The notes: generated from the letters alone by a model not told the origin. Positions 8,873 to 18,301 are shown, numbered from the stretch's first letter. The stretch is DNA of 64,000 nt from Azotimanducus sp965199815 (GCA_965199815.1 CBDATE010000004.1:1-64000), one strand, 5' to 3'. Numbers and translations: made by a program.

Positions 8873-10546
8873 TCATGTCCGCAGGTGCCGCGGCCAGATA
8901 CCGGACTTTCCAGCAGCAAGAACGCCGTTGGGATCAAGCGCATCCTTGATGGTTTGATGCAGCTTGAGAAGCGCCCCGTCGTTCCAGTTGAACACGCCCA
9001 TGGTGTCGTCCTGAAACAGTGCGTGGGTGCGATACTCGCCCCAGCCGTGCTCGGCCGCCAGCGCGATCATCTGCCGATACAGCGCCACTTCGCGCGCGTT
9101 GACGTCCTTGTTCTGCGTGACGTTGAACCCCAACAGATAGATGAACGAGCGGTGGTACCAACCGATGGGCATGCGGCCAAAGAAGCCCGGCGGTTGTTTC
9201 TGACCCGCCTCCACCGTGGCGGCGTAAAACACATCCTGCGCCTTCAGCACACTCGCCGCATCCTTCGGAAGGATTGGCGCAAAGAACAGGTGCCCGGCGC
9301 TCGGCGCGTCCGGTGTGGACATCAGGTCGTTGAACATCGCCTGCATGGCAAAGCGATTGAGGCTCGGAATGCCGAGGTGCACCTTTTCGGCATGTCCGAA
9401 GGTATTGAGGCTGGCCTCCTGCTCTCGGCTTAGCGGAAAGGTCACGACCGGTCCATGATCTTCCGCCCAAGCGCCGGGAATGCGCAGGAACTGCTCCCGG
9501 CAGTATTCCCACTGCGCCTCGATCACCTTGGGCGGCCCATGAAACTTGATGTCGGCGCTCCAGAATCCGAGGCCGTTGTCGCGGCCGTACTGCTCCAGCT
9601 TGGCGGCATCTGGACGGCCCTTCACCGCCAGCAAGCGCATCAATTCACGATTCTTCTGGAACGCCATCATGGCTTCCGGAGGCGCCCCCAATGGCGGCCC
9701 CTGCACCGGCGAGCCGAAGTGGGTCATGCCATTGGCGATGCCTGAGTGCGTCACATGACACTCAATCTCGATCAGGCGATGCAGATCCTCGAACTTCGGC
9801 ACGTAGACCATACCCGAGCGATACGCCTCGTGTTCCGGGCGCAGGTGAATCCCCATCTGCGTCACGACGCCGAAATTCGATTGCGAGAAGATGCCATCCA
9901 GATACGGGCCGAAACCGTAGTGAAACTCCGCCGAATTGGTGGCGTTGGGAATGGCGCCCATGCCCGTGCGCACCACCTCTCCGGTTGGCAGCACCACCTC
10001 CATGCCGCAATGATCGTGGAACCGGTCGCGCCCGTACGTGGTGGTGTGCGCACAACCATGATCCAGCGCGTTGCCGATGAGGCTGCCCCAGGCGGGGTCC
10101 ATCATCTCCATCGACAGCTTGTAACCCTTCTCCTGGATGTGTCGATACAGATCGAAGAGCGTGACTCCCGGTTCAACGATGGCGTAGTGCTTCTTCTCGT
10201 TCACCTCGATGATGCGGTTCATGCGCTTGAGGTCCAGCACCACGCTGTCCTTGTAAATCGGCGCGGCTCCGCCGTAGCCAAGATTCTTGCCGGTGCTGAA
10301 GGCGAAGATCGGCACATGATGCTCGTTGCAGACGCGCATGATCGCCTGCACCTGCTCCGTGCTCTTGGGCGCAACGGCCGCGGAAGCCGTGAGGTCATCG
10401 GCTTCCCCCCAGCGCGGAGAGTATGAATCCTTGTAGAGCCTGGTGTCCTCTTCTTCAACAAACACCCACTCGGGGCCAACGACGCGTGCGAACTTGTCGA
10501 GCGCAACGCGAAACTCGGACTCACTCACTCCGGGCGGCGTCTGCAT
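8873..10546 (-). CDS. pchF: FAD-binding flavoprotein subunit of 4-cresol dehydrogenase (hydroxylating)
   Basis: Protein of 557 residues in the vanillyl-alcohol oxidase/4-cresol dehydrogenase family. The FAD-binding PCMH region includes IFAFSTGKNLGYGGAAP, then MEMMDPAWGSLIGNALDHG, and the C-terminus ends DPNGVLAAGKSGIWP, a family signature. It oxidises a para-alkylphenol such as 4-cresol to the alcohol and aldehyde, passing electrons to the cytochrome. The ATG at 10546 is preceded by AGGAG at about 5 bases, so the in-frame start at 10573 is rejected. Substrate could also be 4-ethylphenol, eugenol or vanillyl alcohol; the adjacent pobA and lig genes favour 4-cresol or 4-hydroxybenzyl alcohol. 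Confidence 0.88.
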   Translation of the reverse strand: MQTPPGVSESEFRVALDKFARVVGPEWVFVEEEDTRLYKDSYSPRWGEADDLTASAAVAPKSTEQVQAIMRVCNEHHVPIFAFSTGKNLGYGGAAPIYKDSVVLDLKRMNRIIEVNEKKHYAIVEPGVTLFDLYRHIQEKGYKLSMEMMDPAWGSLIGNALDHGCAHTTTYGRDRFHDHCGMEVVLPTGEVVRTGMGAIPNATNSAEFHYGFGPYLDGIFSQSNFGVVTQMGIHLRPEHEAYRSGMVYVPKFEDLHRLIEIECHVTHSGIANGMTHFGSPVQGPPLGAPPEAMMAFQKNRELMRLLAVKGRPDAAKLEQYGRDNGLGFWSADIKFHGPPKVIEAQWEYCREQFLRIPGAWAEDHGPVVTFPLSREQEASLNTFGHAEKVHLGIPSLNRFAMQAMFNDLMSTPDAPSAGHLFFAPILPKDAASVLKAQDVFYAATVEAGQKQPPGFFGRMPIGWYHRSFIYLLGFNVTQNKDVNAREVALYRQMIALAAEHGWGEYRTHALFQDDTMGVFNWNDGALLKLHQTIKDALDPNGVLAAGKSGIWPRHLRT

Positions 10547-10651
10547 GCTTCTCCTCTTGTCCGTTAAAGCCAAGTGAAAGGTACACCTTTTATGCTTTCA
10601 TTCGCCTTTCAAATCAGGCGGACACTGTCCAGTGGCAGGGGGAACCAGGCA

Positions 10652-11827
10652 TTGAAGACCAAAGTGGTCATCGTCGGCGGCGGTCCCGCGGGCCTCTTGT
10701 TGTCGCAGCGCCTGTACCTGGAGGGCATCGACAGCATCGTGCTTGAGCGGCAAAGCCGCGCCTACGTGCTTGAGCGCATCCGCGCGGGCGTGCTCGAATG
10801 GGGCTCGGTGGAAGTCCTGCGCGACTCGGATATCAGCGAACGCATGGACCGCGAAGGACACGTGCATGACGGCACGGGCATCGTCTGGGGCGGCGAGCAT
10901 CAGATGATGCTCGATACCCGCCGCTACGCCGACCGCCCGATGATGGCCTATGGCCAGACGAACATCACCGAAGATCTGTACGCAGCGCGAGATGCCACGG
11001 GCGCCACCATCATTGACGAAGCCGACGATGTGCGATTGCACGACTTGACCAGCCACTCGCCATTCGTCACCTTCGAGAAGGACGGGCAACGGCAGCGCAT
11101 CGATTGCCAGTTCATCGCTGGCTGCGACGGGTTTCACGGAGTGAGCCGGCAGAGCATCCCGGCCGGCAAGCGCAAGGAGTTCGAGGAGATTTACCCCTTC
11201 GGCTGGCTTGGCATCCTGTCGCGGACACCCCCACTGAAGGATCTCATCTACGCGAACAGCAGCCGTGGGTTCGCCCTGTGTTCGCAGCGCAGTCCCATGC
11301 TCAGCCGCTACTACGTCCAATGCGAGCTCGACACCCCCCTCAATGACTGGCCGGATGATCGCTTTTGGAGCGAGCTCAAGGCGCGCTATCCCAAGGCAAT
11401 CGCGGATTCAATAGTCACCGGTCCGAGCATCGAGAAATCCATCGCGCCTCTGCGCAGCTTTGTCTCGGAGCCGATGCGCCATGGCCGCCTGTTCCTCGCC
11501 GGCGACGCCGCGCACATCATGCCGCCGACGGGCGCCAAGGGACTCAATCTCGCCATATCGGATGTGTTCTATCTCTCGCGGGCACTGGCGCATCACTACC
11601 AGCGCCAGCGGGACGCTTACCTCGAATCCTATTCCGCAATGGCCCTCAGGCGCGTTTGGGGCGCCGCCAGGCTGTCCTGGTGGCTGACCAATCTGCTGCA
11701 TCACTTTCCCGAGCGGGGCGAGTTCAACTTGCGCGCCCAGGAACAGGAGCTCACCTACCTCGCTTCATCAGAGTCATACATGAAGGCAGTATGCGAACAG
11801 TACGCCGGATTTCCCTTCGAACATTAA
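10652..11827 (+). CDS. pobA: 4-hydroxybenzoate 3-monooxygenase PobA
   Basis: Class A flavin hydroxylase converting 4-hydroxybenzoate to protocatechuate using NAD(P)H and O2. Motifs: KVVIVGGGPAGLLL (FAD), IRAGVLEWGSVE, the DG motif IAGCDGFHGVSR, and GDAAHIMPPTGAKGLNLA. I chose the TTG at 10652 because it follows AGGGGGA at about 8 bases and gives 391 residues, close to the usual 394. The GTG at 10574 would add 26 residues upstream of the FAD strand. It is divergent from pchF with about 105 bases between. The SDR and aldehyde dehydrogenase genes follow on the same strand. Confidence 0.93.
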   Translation: MKTKVVIVGGGPAGLLLSQRLYLEGIDSIVLERQSRAYVLERIRAGVLEWGSVEVLRDSDISERMDREGHVHDGTGIVWGGEHQMMLDTRRYADRPMMAYGQTNITEDLYAARDATGATIIDEADDVRLHDLTSHSPFVTFEKDGQRQRIDCQFIAGCDGFHGVSRQSIPAGKRKEFEEIYPFGWLGILSRTPPLKDLIYANSSRGFALCSQRSPMLSRYYVQCELDTPLNDWPDDRFWSELKARYPKAIADSIVTGPSIEKSIAPLRSFVSEPMRHGRLFLAGDAAHIMPPTGAKGLNLAISDVFYLSRALAHHYQRQRDAYLESYSAMALRRVWGAARLSWWLTNLLHHFPERGEFNLRAQEQELTYLASSESYMKAVCEQYAGFPFEH

Positions 11828-11840
11828 CCACGAGGGCATC

Positions 11841-12635
11841 ATGCTAAGAGGCAAGACAATCGTCGTGACCGGCGCCGCGCATGGCATCGGCGCCGCAACG
11901 TTGCGCATTGCCAAGGCACAGGGCGCCAAGGTGATCGGCGTCGACATCGCCGAGACCGCGGACGGCGCCGACCGCTTCGTACGGGCCGACCTGTCCGATC
12001 CTCAATCCATCGACTCGGCGGTGCGCGCAATCGGCGCTGGCATCGATGGTCTCGCCAACATCGCCGGTCTGCCACCTACAAAGGGCCGAGTGCCTGTCCT
12101 CAAGGTCAACTTCGTGGGCCTGTGCGCCTTCACCCAAGCCCTTGTCGGGAACTTGAACGACGGCGCTTCCATTGTGAATCTGGCGTCGCTCGCGGGATCT
12201 GGCTGGCCGCAGCGACCCGCCGCCGTCAGGCGTTTTATCGACGAAGCCGACTTTCACAACGTCGAGGCCTTGTGCGATGCGCTGGACATTGACGATCCGG
12301 GGGCCTACTTTTTCAGCAAGGAGGCGCTCATCTGCTGGACGATGCGGCATCGCTGGACGTGGCGTAAGCGTGGCATCAACATGAATTGCGTCAGCCCCGG
12401 ACCAGTGGAAACGCGCATCCTGCCAGACTTTCTCAAGACGCTCGGAGAGCGCGCGGAAGAGGATGCGCGCGTGATGGATCGCCCTGGACAAACCCAGGAT
12501 GTCGCGCCGGTGGTGGCGTTTCTGCTCTCCGATGACGCCGGCTGGATTCGCGGGGCGAACATTCCAGTGGACGGCGGGATGTCCTCGCACATCAACGTGA
12601 ACTTGCACGGTCTGCAGGAGGTCAACCATGCCTGA
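11841..12635 (+). CDS. SDR alcohol dehydrogenase, coniferyl-alcohol-dehydrogenase-like
   Basis: Short-chain dehydrogenase of 264 residues with TGAAHGIGAATLRIAK (cofactor), NLASLAGSG (catalytic Ser region), YFFSKEA (YxxxK) and CVSPGPVETRILPDF. It resembles the CalA-type or 3-alpha-hydroxysteroid-dehydrogenase-type SDR subgroup. In this operon it probably oxidises 4-hydroxybenzyl alcohol or a related benzylic alcohol to the aldehyde used by the next gene; that substrate is inferred from neighbours. A GAGG precedes the ATG at about 6 bases. It overlaps the aldehyde dehydrogenase start by 8 bases. Confidence 0.82.
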   Translation: MLRGKTIVVTGAAHGIGAATLRIAKAQGAKVIGVDIAETADGADRFVRADLSDPQSIDSAVRAIGAGIDGLANIAGLPPTKGRVPVLKVNFVGLCAFTQALVGNLNDGASIVNLASLAGSGWPQRPAAVRRFIDEADFHNVEALCDALDIDDPGAYFFSKEALICWTMRHRWTWRKRGINMNCVSPGPVETRILPDFLKTLGERAEEDARVMDRPGQTQDVAPVVAFLLSDDAGWIRGANIPVDGGMSSHINVNLHGLQEVNHA

Positions 12636-14073
12636 AGTGAAGGGACTCGTCATCGGTGGCGCCGAGGTCGGCAGCGCCGGCAACGCCTTTGATGTCGTCA
12701 GCCCCATTGACGGTGCGCTGGTGTGCCGGGTAGCGGATGCCAGCCGCGATGATGCGCGCCAAGCGATCGACAGCGCGGCACAGGCGCAGGCCGCTTGGGG
12801 CGCCCTGCCATTCCAGCAACGCGCCAAGGTGCTCGCCAAGGTCGCGGATGTACTCGAAGCGCGTCAGAAAGAACTCGCCATGCAGCTCGTGCGCGAGGGC
12901 GGCGCCTGGATTGGCAAGGCGATGTTCGAGGCGGGGTATGCGCCGGGCGTGTTTCGCGCCGCCGCCGCAGCCACCTATGCGCCAACAGGCGAGGTGATGC
13001 CTTCGACCTGCAACAAGGTGAGCCTCGCGGTGCGCCGCCCGTTGGGCGTGGTGACCGCCATTTCACCATGGAACTTTCCGTTGCTATTGAGCTCCCGCGC
13101 CATCGCCTTCGCATTGGCGGCGGGCAACAGCGTGGTGTTGAAGCCTTCCGAAGAGACACCGGTCGCCGGTGGACTCATGTTGGCGGATGCGTGCCGCGAA
13201 GCAGGCCTGCCGGACGGCGTGTTGAACGTGATCACCTGCTCGCGGGGCAGCGTCACCGAGGTCGGTGACGAACTGGTGGTGAATCCACAGGTCAAGGCGA
13301 TCACCTTCACCGGCTCGACTGCGGTCGGTCGCCGCATCGCCAGCCAAGCCGGAGCGCATCTGAAGAAAGCCTGCGTCGAGCTTGGCGGCAAAGACCCGAT
13401 GCTGGTGCTCGAGGACGCGGACATGGAACGCGCGGTGAATGCGGCCGTGTTCGGCAGCTTCATGCATGCCGGACAGATTTGCATGTCCGCGGAGCGACTC
13501 ATCGTACACAGTTCGCGCGCGGCCGAATTCACCGAACTCGTGACAGAAAAAGCACGCGGGCTGCCGGTGGGCGATCCCATGAAGAACATCATCGGCCCGA
13601 TCATCAATCAGAAGCAACTCGACAATATCGTCGCGCAGGTGGAGGACGCCCGCGTCCAGGGCGCCCACATCCACACTGGCGGGTCACACGACGGCCTCTA
13701 CCACCAACCCACCGTGATCAGCGGCATCGACACGCAGATGAAGGTGTGGCGCGAAGAGACCTTCGGCCCCATCGCCGCCATCATCACCTTCGAAGACGAG
13801 AACGAGGCCGTGGCCCTTGCCAATGATTGCGCGTACGGCCTGTCCTCGGCCATTGTCACGGCGGACGAGGCGCGCGCATTGGAACTAGCCGACCGGCTCG
13901 AATCGGGCATGACGCACATCAATGATTGTCCTGTGCACGACGAGCCGCACATCCCCTTCGGCGGGGTGAAGAATTCCGGCATCGGGCGGCACGGCGGGCG
14001 CTGGTCGATGGAAACCTTCTCGGAGACGCATTGGCGCACCATTGAGAAGGGACATCGCCAGTACCCATTCTGA
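12628..14073 (+). CDS. NAD(P)-dependent benzaldehyde-type aldehyde dehydrogenase
   Basis: Aldehyde dehydrogenase of 481 residues with a full set of motifs: ISPWNFPLLLSSRA, KPSEETPVAGG, FTGSTAVGRRIA, catalytic Glu in VELGGKDPML and Cys in HAGQICMSAERL. The C-terminal PFGGVKNSGIGRHGG is usual for aromatic (benzaldehyde/vanillin/salicylaldehyde) members. Between a benzylic alcohol dehydrogenase and pobA-lig genes, 4-hydroxybenzaldehyde is the most likely substrate, giving 4-hydroxybenzoate for PobA. This substrate is inference. It overlaps the SDR by 8 bases, indicating translational coupling. Confidence 0.85.
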   Translation: MPEVKGLVIGGAEVGSAGNAFDVVSPIDGALVCRVADASRDDARQAIDSAAQAQAAWGALPFQQRAKVLAKVADVLEARQKELAMQLVREGGAWIGKAMFEAGYAPGVFRAAAAATYAPTGEVMPSTCNKVSLAVRRPLGVVTAISPWNFPLLLSSRAIAFALAAGNSVVLKPSEETPVAGGLMLADACREAGLPDGVLNVITCSRGSVTEVGDELVVNPQVKAITFTGSTAVGRRIASQAGAHLKKACVELGGKDPMLVLEDADMERAVNAAVFGSFMHAGQICMSAERLIVHSSRAAEFTELVTEKARGLPVGDPMKNIIGPIINQKQLDNIVAQVEDARVQGAHIHTGGSHDGLYHQPTVISGIDTQMKVWREETFGPIAAIITFEDENEAVALANDCAYGLSSAIVTADEARALELADRLESGMTHINDCPVHDEPHIPFGGVKNSGIGRHGGRWSMETFSETHWRTIEKGHRQYPF

Positions 14074-14107
14074 TTTCCAGTTGCAGCGGCCCGCCGGCAA
14101 TCGACTG

Positions 14108-15520
14108 ATGAGGTCAGCGTTCTCGAGCCGCGCACCGATGGCGCAATCCGTGCTGTTCGGCATCGCCATCTCGCTCAGCCTTGTGTGTGCGCCAAGCTCG
14201 GCGGAAACCGAGCTGACAGAGGCCGAGGTGTTGCTGACGCAGCGCCAGAGCGAGTTCGAGCAGGCGCTCATCGAGGTCGCCGATGGCGTGCATAGCGCGG
14301 TCGGATTCGGTGTCTCGCCAACGTCGATGATCGAGGGACGCACTGGCCTAATCATTGTTGACACGCAAATTGACAACAAGGCGGCCGAGTCCGTGCTCGC
14401 CGCCTTTCGCCGCATCACCGACAAGCCCGTGGTCGGCATCATCTTCACGCACGGCCACCGCGACCATACGGGCGGTGCATCGGTGTTCGTTGCGGATGGC
14501 CGCGTCTCTGGCCGCGAAGTGCACATCTGGGCACGGCGCGGGTTTGGCGAAGAAGCGCGTTGGTTGAGCGACGCCGGATTGACGATTCAGCGACTGCGCG
14601 GCGCGCGCCAGAGCGGTGTCCTGCTGCCTGCGGAGAAGCGCATCAACAACGGCGTGGCGCAAGCCTACCGCCCGCAATTCCCTCTACCGCCTCCGGTCGC
14701 CGCGACACACCTGCTCAAGGAACTGCGCCAAACGATCACGATCGACGGTGTCGAACTAGACCTCGTGGCCGCGAGCGGAGAAACCAGAGATCAGATGTAC
14801 GTTTGGTATGCGGCCAGGAAGGTCGTCTTCTCCGGCGACAATTTCTACAAGTCCTGGCCCAACGTCTATGCGATTCGCGGCACCGGATATCGAGACATCC
14901 GCGCTTGGGCGGCGTCGATCGATGCCATGCTCGGCGAGCAGCCCGAGCACCTCGTCGGCGGCCACACCCGCCCCTTGTCCGGCCAAGCGCTCGTCGCCGA
15001 CACACTGACCAACTATCGGGATGCGCTGCACAGCGTTTTCGAGCAGACCATCGAAGGCATGAACAGCGGCATGACACCGGACGAATTGGTCGAAGCGGTC
15101 AAGCTGCCCGAACATTTGGCGCAATTGGATTACCTCAGGGAGTACTACGGCAACGTGGAATGGGCCGTCCGCAGCATCTTCAGCGGATATCTCGGCTGGT
15201 TCGACGGCAATGCGACGAACCTGTTTTCCCTGTCTCGGCAAGATGAAGCCAAGCAGATGGCGGCCCTCGCAGGCGGAACCCACGCCTTGCACAGCGCCGC
15301 CAGGGAGGCCATCGCAACCAACCCGCAGTGGAGCGCTCAGCTATGCGACCACCTGCTGGCGCTTGATGGCGACGACGCGCGGGCGATGCGCCTGAAGGCC
15401 GATGCTCTGGAAGCTCTCGCGCGCAAACTGCTCACCGCCACCGGGCGCAACTACTACCTCACATCGGCGATGCAGTTGCGCGCCCGCGCCGACCTCGCCG
15501 AGCAGCGCGCAGCGCAATGA
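14108..15520 (+). CDS. Secreted metallo-beta-lactamase-fold hydrolase, alkylsulfatase-like
   Basis: Protein of 470 residues with a signal peptide (QSVLFGIAISLSLVCAPSSA) and a metallo-beta-lactamase core carrying FTHGHRDHTGG (Zn ligands) and VGGHTRPLSG. The region from about 330 onward (YYGNVEWAVRSIFSGYLGWFDGN) matches the alkylsulfatase dimerisation domain. It is likely a periplasmic alkyl- or aryl-sulfate or related ester hydrolase, substrate unknown. I took the ATG at 14108; the in-frame start at 14042 overlaps the upstream gene by 32 bases. It lies inside the aromatic operon just before ligA, so it may release a phenolic from a conjugate (inference). Confidence 0.8.
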   Translation: MRSAFSSRAPMAQSVLFGIAISLSLVCAPSSAETELTEAEVLLTQRQSEFEQALIEVADGVHSAVGFGVSPTSMIEGRTGLIIVDTQIDNKAAESVLAAFRRITDKPVVGIIFTHGHRDHTGGASVFVADGRVSGREVHIWARRGFGEEARWLSDAGLTIQRLRGARQSGVLLPAEKRINNGVAQAYRPQFPLPPPVAATHLLKELRQTITIDGVELDLVAASGETRDQMYVWYAARKVVFSGDNFYKSWPNVYAIRGTGYRDIRAWAASIDAMLGEQPEHLVGGHTRPLSGQALVADTLTNYRDALHSVFEQTIEGMNSGMTPDELVEAVKLPEHLAQLDYLREYYGNVEWAVRSIFSGYLGWFDGNATNLFSLSRQDEAKQMAALAGGTHALHSAAREAIATNPQWSAQLCDHLLALDGDDARAMRLKADALEALARKLLTATGRNYYLTSAMQLRARADLAEQRAAQ

Positions 15521-15530
15521 GTCACATGCG

Positions 15531-15920
15531 ATGAACACGAGCAAACCCTACGACGACATTCCCGGCACCTACGTGATGGATGGCCGACACTGCATCAAGG
15601 GATACCACCTGAACATGTTTTGCATGTCGCTCAACCAGGAGAAAAACCGCGAGGCGTTCCGCCGTGACGAAAGCGCCTACCTTGATCGATTCGCCCTGAC
15701 GCCGGAGCAGAAGCAGGCGGTGTTGGCGCGCGATTATCTCGCGCTGCTGCGACTCGGGGGCAACATCTACTACACCTTCAAGATCGCCATTTTCGACCGG
15801 AATTCCATGCAGTACGTAGGGGCCCGAATGTCGGGCGTTTCGGAAGAAGCGTTCAAGGCCATGATGATGAATGGCGGACGCCCGGTGGATGGCAACCGCT
15901 TTGCTGAGAAGGACCTGTGA
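15531..15920 (+). CDS. ligA: Protocatechuate 4,5-dioxygenase alpha subunit LigA
   Basis: Small helical subunit of 129 residues that caps the LigB active site. Family text is clear: YDDIPGTYVMDG, KGYHLNMFCMSL, ESAYLDRFALTPEQK, VLARDYLALLRLGGNIYY and MMNGGRPVDGNRF. It starts ten bases after the upstream stop. Together with LigB it opens protocatechuate between C4 and C5 to give 4-carboxy-2-hydroxymuconate-6-semialdehyde (CHMS). Confidence 0.93.
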   Translation: MNTSKPYDDIPGTYVMDGRHCIKGYHLNMFCMSLNQEKNREAFRRDESAYLDRFALTPEQKQAVLARDYLALLRLGGNIYYTFKIAIFDRNSMQYVGARMSGVSEEAFKAMMMNGGRPVDGNRFAEKDL

Positions 15921-15976
15921 TGCAGTCCGCGAATTGTGGCGGATTCGAAGGACAGTGTCCGCGCCCCGCCGCTCTC

Positions 15977-16006
15977 GGTGACGCGCTGACTTTTTCAACA
16001 GGCTGC
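15977..16006 (+). repeat. Dispersed repeat B, copy 1 (CTGACTTTTTCAACAGGCTGC type)
   Basis: The stretch GCTGACTTTTTCAACAGGCT lies between ligA and ligB. Its reverse complement recurs, with a few mismatches, at 37635-37663 just after ligC. Both flank lig genes. It may be a terminator-like element or a remnant of a mobile-element end. Confidence 0.55.
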
Positions 16007-16027
16007 TGAGTCACGGAGCATAGCGAC

Positions 16028-16873
16028 ATGGCCAGAATCATCGCCGGCATCGGCACCTCGCACGTTCCCGCCATTGGCGCCGCGGTCGACCACGGAATGA
16101 CCGCAGAGAGCTACTGGAAACCGCTGTTCGCGGGCTATGAGCCCGCGAGGGAGTGGATGGCCGAGGCCAAGCCAGATGTTTGCATCATCGTTTACAACGA
16201 CCACGCCTCAGCGTTCTCTCTGGAGATTATTCCCACCTTCATGATTGGTGTGGCTGATTCGTTTCCGCCCGCCGACGAGGGCTACGGCCCCCGCCAGGTG
16301 CCCGTGGTCAAGGGGCATCCTGAGCTGGCATGGCACGTGGCGGAGCATTTGATCCTGAATGAGTTCGACATGACCATCGCCAATGCCATGCCGGTTGACC
16401 ATGGACTGACCGTGCCGCTCTCCATCATGTTCGGTCAACCGGAGTCCTGGCCGTGCCGGGTGATTCCGCTGTGCGTCAATGTCATTCAGTATCCACCGCC
16501 GACCGGCAGGCGCTGTCTGCGTCTCGGGCAGGCCCTGGCAGGCATCATCGCCGAGTTCCCGCAAGACGTGCGGGTGGCGATCCTCGGCACTGGCGGCATG
16601 TCGCACCAGTTGCAGGGCGAACGGGCCGGCCTCATCAACAAGGCGTTCGATGTGGACTTTCTTGATGGCCTGTCGAACGATCCTGAACGGCTCGCCGAGA
16701 TCCCGCACGTGCACTACATGCGAGAAGCCGGTTCCGAAGGCATCGAGCTGGTGATGTGGCTCATCATGCGCGGCGCGCTTGGGGATTCGGTGCGCGAGGT
16801 GCACCGGCACTACCACGTGCCCGCATCCAACACCGCCGCTGGGCTCATCATCCTGGAGCCAGAAGAAGGTTGA
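16028..16873 (+). CDS. ligB: Protocatechuate 4,5-dioxygenase beta subunit LigB
   Basis: Type II extradiol dioxygenase, 281 residues. Non-haem iron ligands are visible: His12 in GIGTSHVPAIG, His59 in IVYNDHASAF and a Glu in SEGIELVMWL near 240. The proposed catalytic His lies in GTGGMSHQLQGERAG. The N-terminus and size fit LigB exactly. It forms the active enzyme with LigA, 108 bases upstream. Confidence 0.94.
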   Translation: MARIIAGIGTSHVPAIGAAVDHGMTAESYWKPLFAGYEPAREWMAEAKPDVCIIVYNDHASAFSLEIIPTFMIGVADSFPPADEGYGPRQVPVVKGHPELAWHVAEHLILNEFDMTIANAMPVDHGLTVPLSIMFGQPESWPCRVIPLCVNVIQYPPPTGRRCLRLGQALAGIIAEFPQDVRVAILGTGGMSHQLQGERAGLINKAFDVDFLDGLSNDPERLAEIPHVHYMREAGSEGIELVMWLIMRGALGDSVREVHRHYHVPASNTAAGLIILEPEEG

Positions 16874-16933
16874 GCGCAGTTCCCGGGCCATGAGCTTTTC
16901 AGCGCACACATCAGCACACGACGGACAAGACGA

Positions 16934-18136
16934 ATGAACGAATTCAAAGCAGGCTGGGCGCCCCTCATGGCAGCCACCATCGGCACCATGTGCGGGCTGA
17001 TGACCATCACCAACTACAGCCAAGGGTTCTTCGTGGGGCCGGTCAGCGCAGCGTTCGGCTGGACGGAGCCGCAGTTCTTTCTTGGCTTCACCGTCATGAT
17101 GTGCCTCGGCCTCGTCGCCGGCCCCTGGATCGGCGCCCTCGCGCCGCGCGTCGGCATTCGCGCACTTGGCATGAGCGGCCTCTTGGGGCATGTGATCGGC
17201 TACTTTCTTCTGTCCCTCAACAACGGCTCGCTGACACTGTGGTATCTCAGCTGGGCATTGATATCGCTCATCGCAGCTGGCTCCCTGCCAATCATCTGGA
17301 CCACGGTGCTCAACGGCTGGTTCGTGGAGAATCGCGGCAAGGCCATCGGCATCACCATGGCGGGCACGGGCATCGGCGCGTTCCTCCTGCCGCCGATCGT
17401 GGAATTCTTCATCGCCAACTACGACTGGCGCGTGGCGTATCGGGCAGTGAGCTCCGGCGCGTTCCTCATTTCACTCCCCATCGTCTATTTCTTCTTCAAG
17501 GAGAAAGCGTTTACCGCCGGCAGCGAACGCGCCAACGCCTTGACCTGGGGATTCACGCGCAATCAGGCATTGCGCACTGGAAGATTCTGGATATTGGCCG
17601 CGCTGCTTACCAGCACCATCATCGTGATGGTCGGATTGTTGTCGAACTTCGAGCGCATCCTCGGTTCCAAGGGGATGGAGCGCGGCGCCATCGCCACTAT
17701 CGCCGCAATCATGGGCGCCACGGTGATTGTCGGACGGCTGCTTGTGGGCTACCTGGTGGACCGATTCTGGGCGCCAGCCGTGGGCTGTGTGTTCTTTTCG
17801 TTGTTGATCGTCGGCATGCTGGTGCTGGTGAACTTCGAACTCAGCTTCTGGACGGGCATCGTCATCGCGTTGTGCGCTGGCCTGGCAGCAGGCGCCGAGC
17901 TCGACATGCTGGCCTACCTCACCAACCGCTACTTCGGCCCGGCACACTACCCAGCCATCTTTGGCGCCATTTTCGCCGCGTTTTCGGTGGGCGCCGGCTT
18001 CGCGCCGGCCCTCGCAGGCGCCATCGCGGAAAGTTACGGCTACGATGCCGTACTCATCGTGTTCGTCGGCATCCTCGTGGTGTCTCTCGGGCTATTCCTC
18101 GCGCTGGGCAAGTATCCTGAGCAGCAGTCGAATTGA
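16934..18136 (+). CDS. MFS transporter, probable aromatic/organic acid permease
   Basis: Major facilitator protein of 400 residues with about 12 hydrophobic segments. It shows the oxalate/formate-antiporter-like subgroup pattern (GFFVGPVSAAFGWTEPQFF; RGKAIGITMAGTGIGAFLLP; TNRYFGPAHYPAIFGAI). As the last gene of the aromatic operon, it most likely imports 4-hydroxybenzoate, protocatechuate or a related acid across the inner membrane. The substrate is inferred from context. A hairpin repeat follows its stop. Confidence 0.8.
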   Translation: MNEFKAGWAPLMAATIGTMCGLMTITNYSQGFFVGPVSAAFGWTEPQFFLGFTVMMCLGLVAGPWIGALAPRVGIRALGMSGLLGHVIGYFLLSLNNGSLTLWYLSWALISLIAAGSLPIIWTTVLNGWFVENRGKAIGITMAGTGIGAFLLPPIVEFFIANYDWRVAYRAVSSGAFLISLPIVYFFFKEKAFTAGSERANALTWGFTRNQALRTGRFWILAALLTSTIIVMVGLLSNFERILGSKGMERGAIATIAAIMGATVIVGRLLVGYLVDRFWAPAVGCVFFSLLIVGMLVLVNFELSFWTGIVIALCAGLAAGAELDMLAYLTNRYFGPAHYPAIFGAIFAAFSVGAGFAPALAGAIAESYGYDAVLIVFVGILVVSLGLFLALGKYPEQQSN

Positions 18137-18141
18137 CCGCC

Positions 18142-18182
18142 GATCAGCGCCCTGGCCCGGATATTGCACCAGGGCGCTGATC
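18142..18182 (+). terminator. Hairpin with repeat A (CCCGGATATTGCA) as its loop
   Basis: GATCAGCGCCCTGG at 18142-18155 and CCAGGGCGCTGATC at 18169-18182 form a perfect 14-base stem. The 13-base loop, CCCGGATATTGCA, is the core of dispersed repeat A. It begins five bases after the MFS stop. No long T-run follows, so strict intrinsic terminator activity is uncertain. Confidence 0.65.
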
Positions 18183-18273
18183 AAATGGGCTGACTTACCG
18201 CGCCATTCAATGGGTTTTCTCCGGCCTCCGATTTCGACGCGCCTTCTCGACGACAGTTTGCGACGGCCCCTGG

Positions 18274-18286
18274 TGCAATATCCGGG
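18274..18286 (-). repeat. Repeat A copy, inverted orientation
   Basis: CCCGGATATTGCA on the minus strand, 15 bases after the stop of the minus-strand histidine kinase. The flanks CGGCCC and GGGCCG can pair around it. Confidence 0.7.
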
Positions 18287-18301
18287 CCGGCGCTATCCGG
18301 G

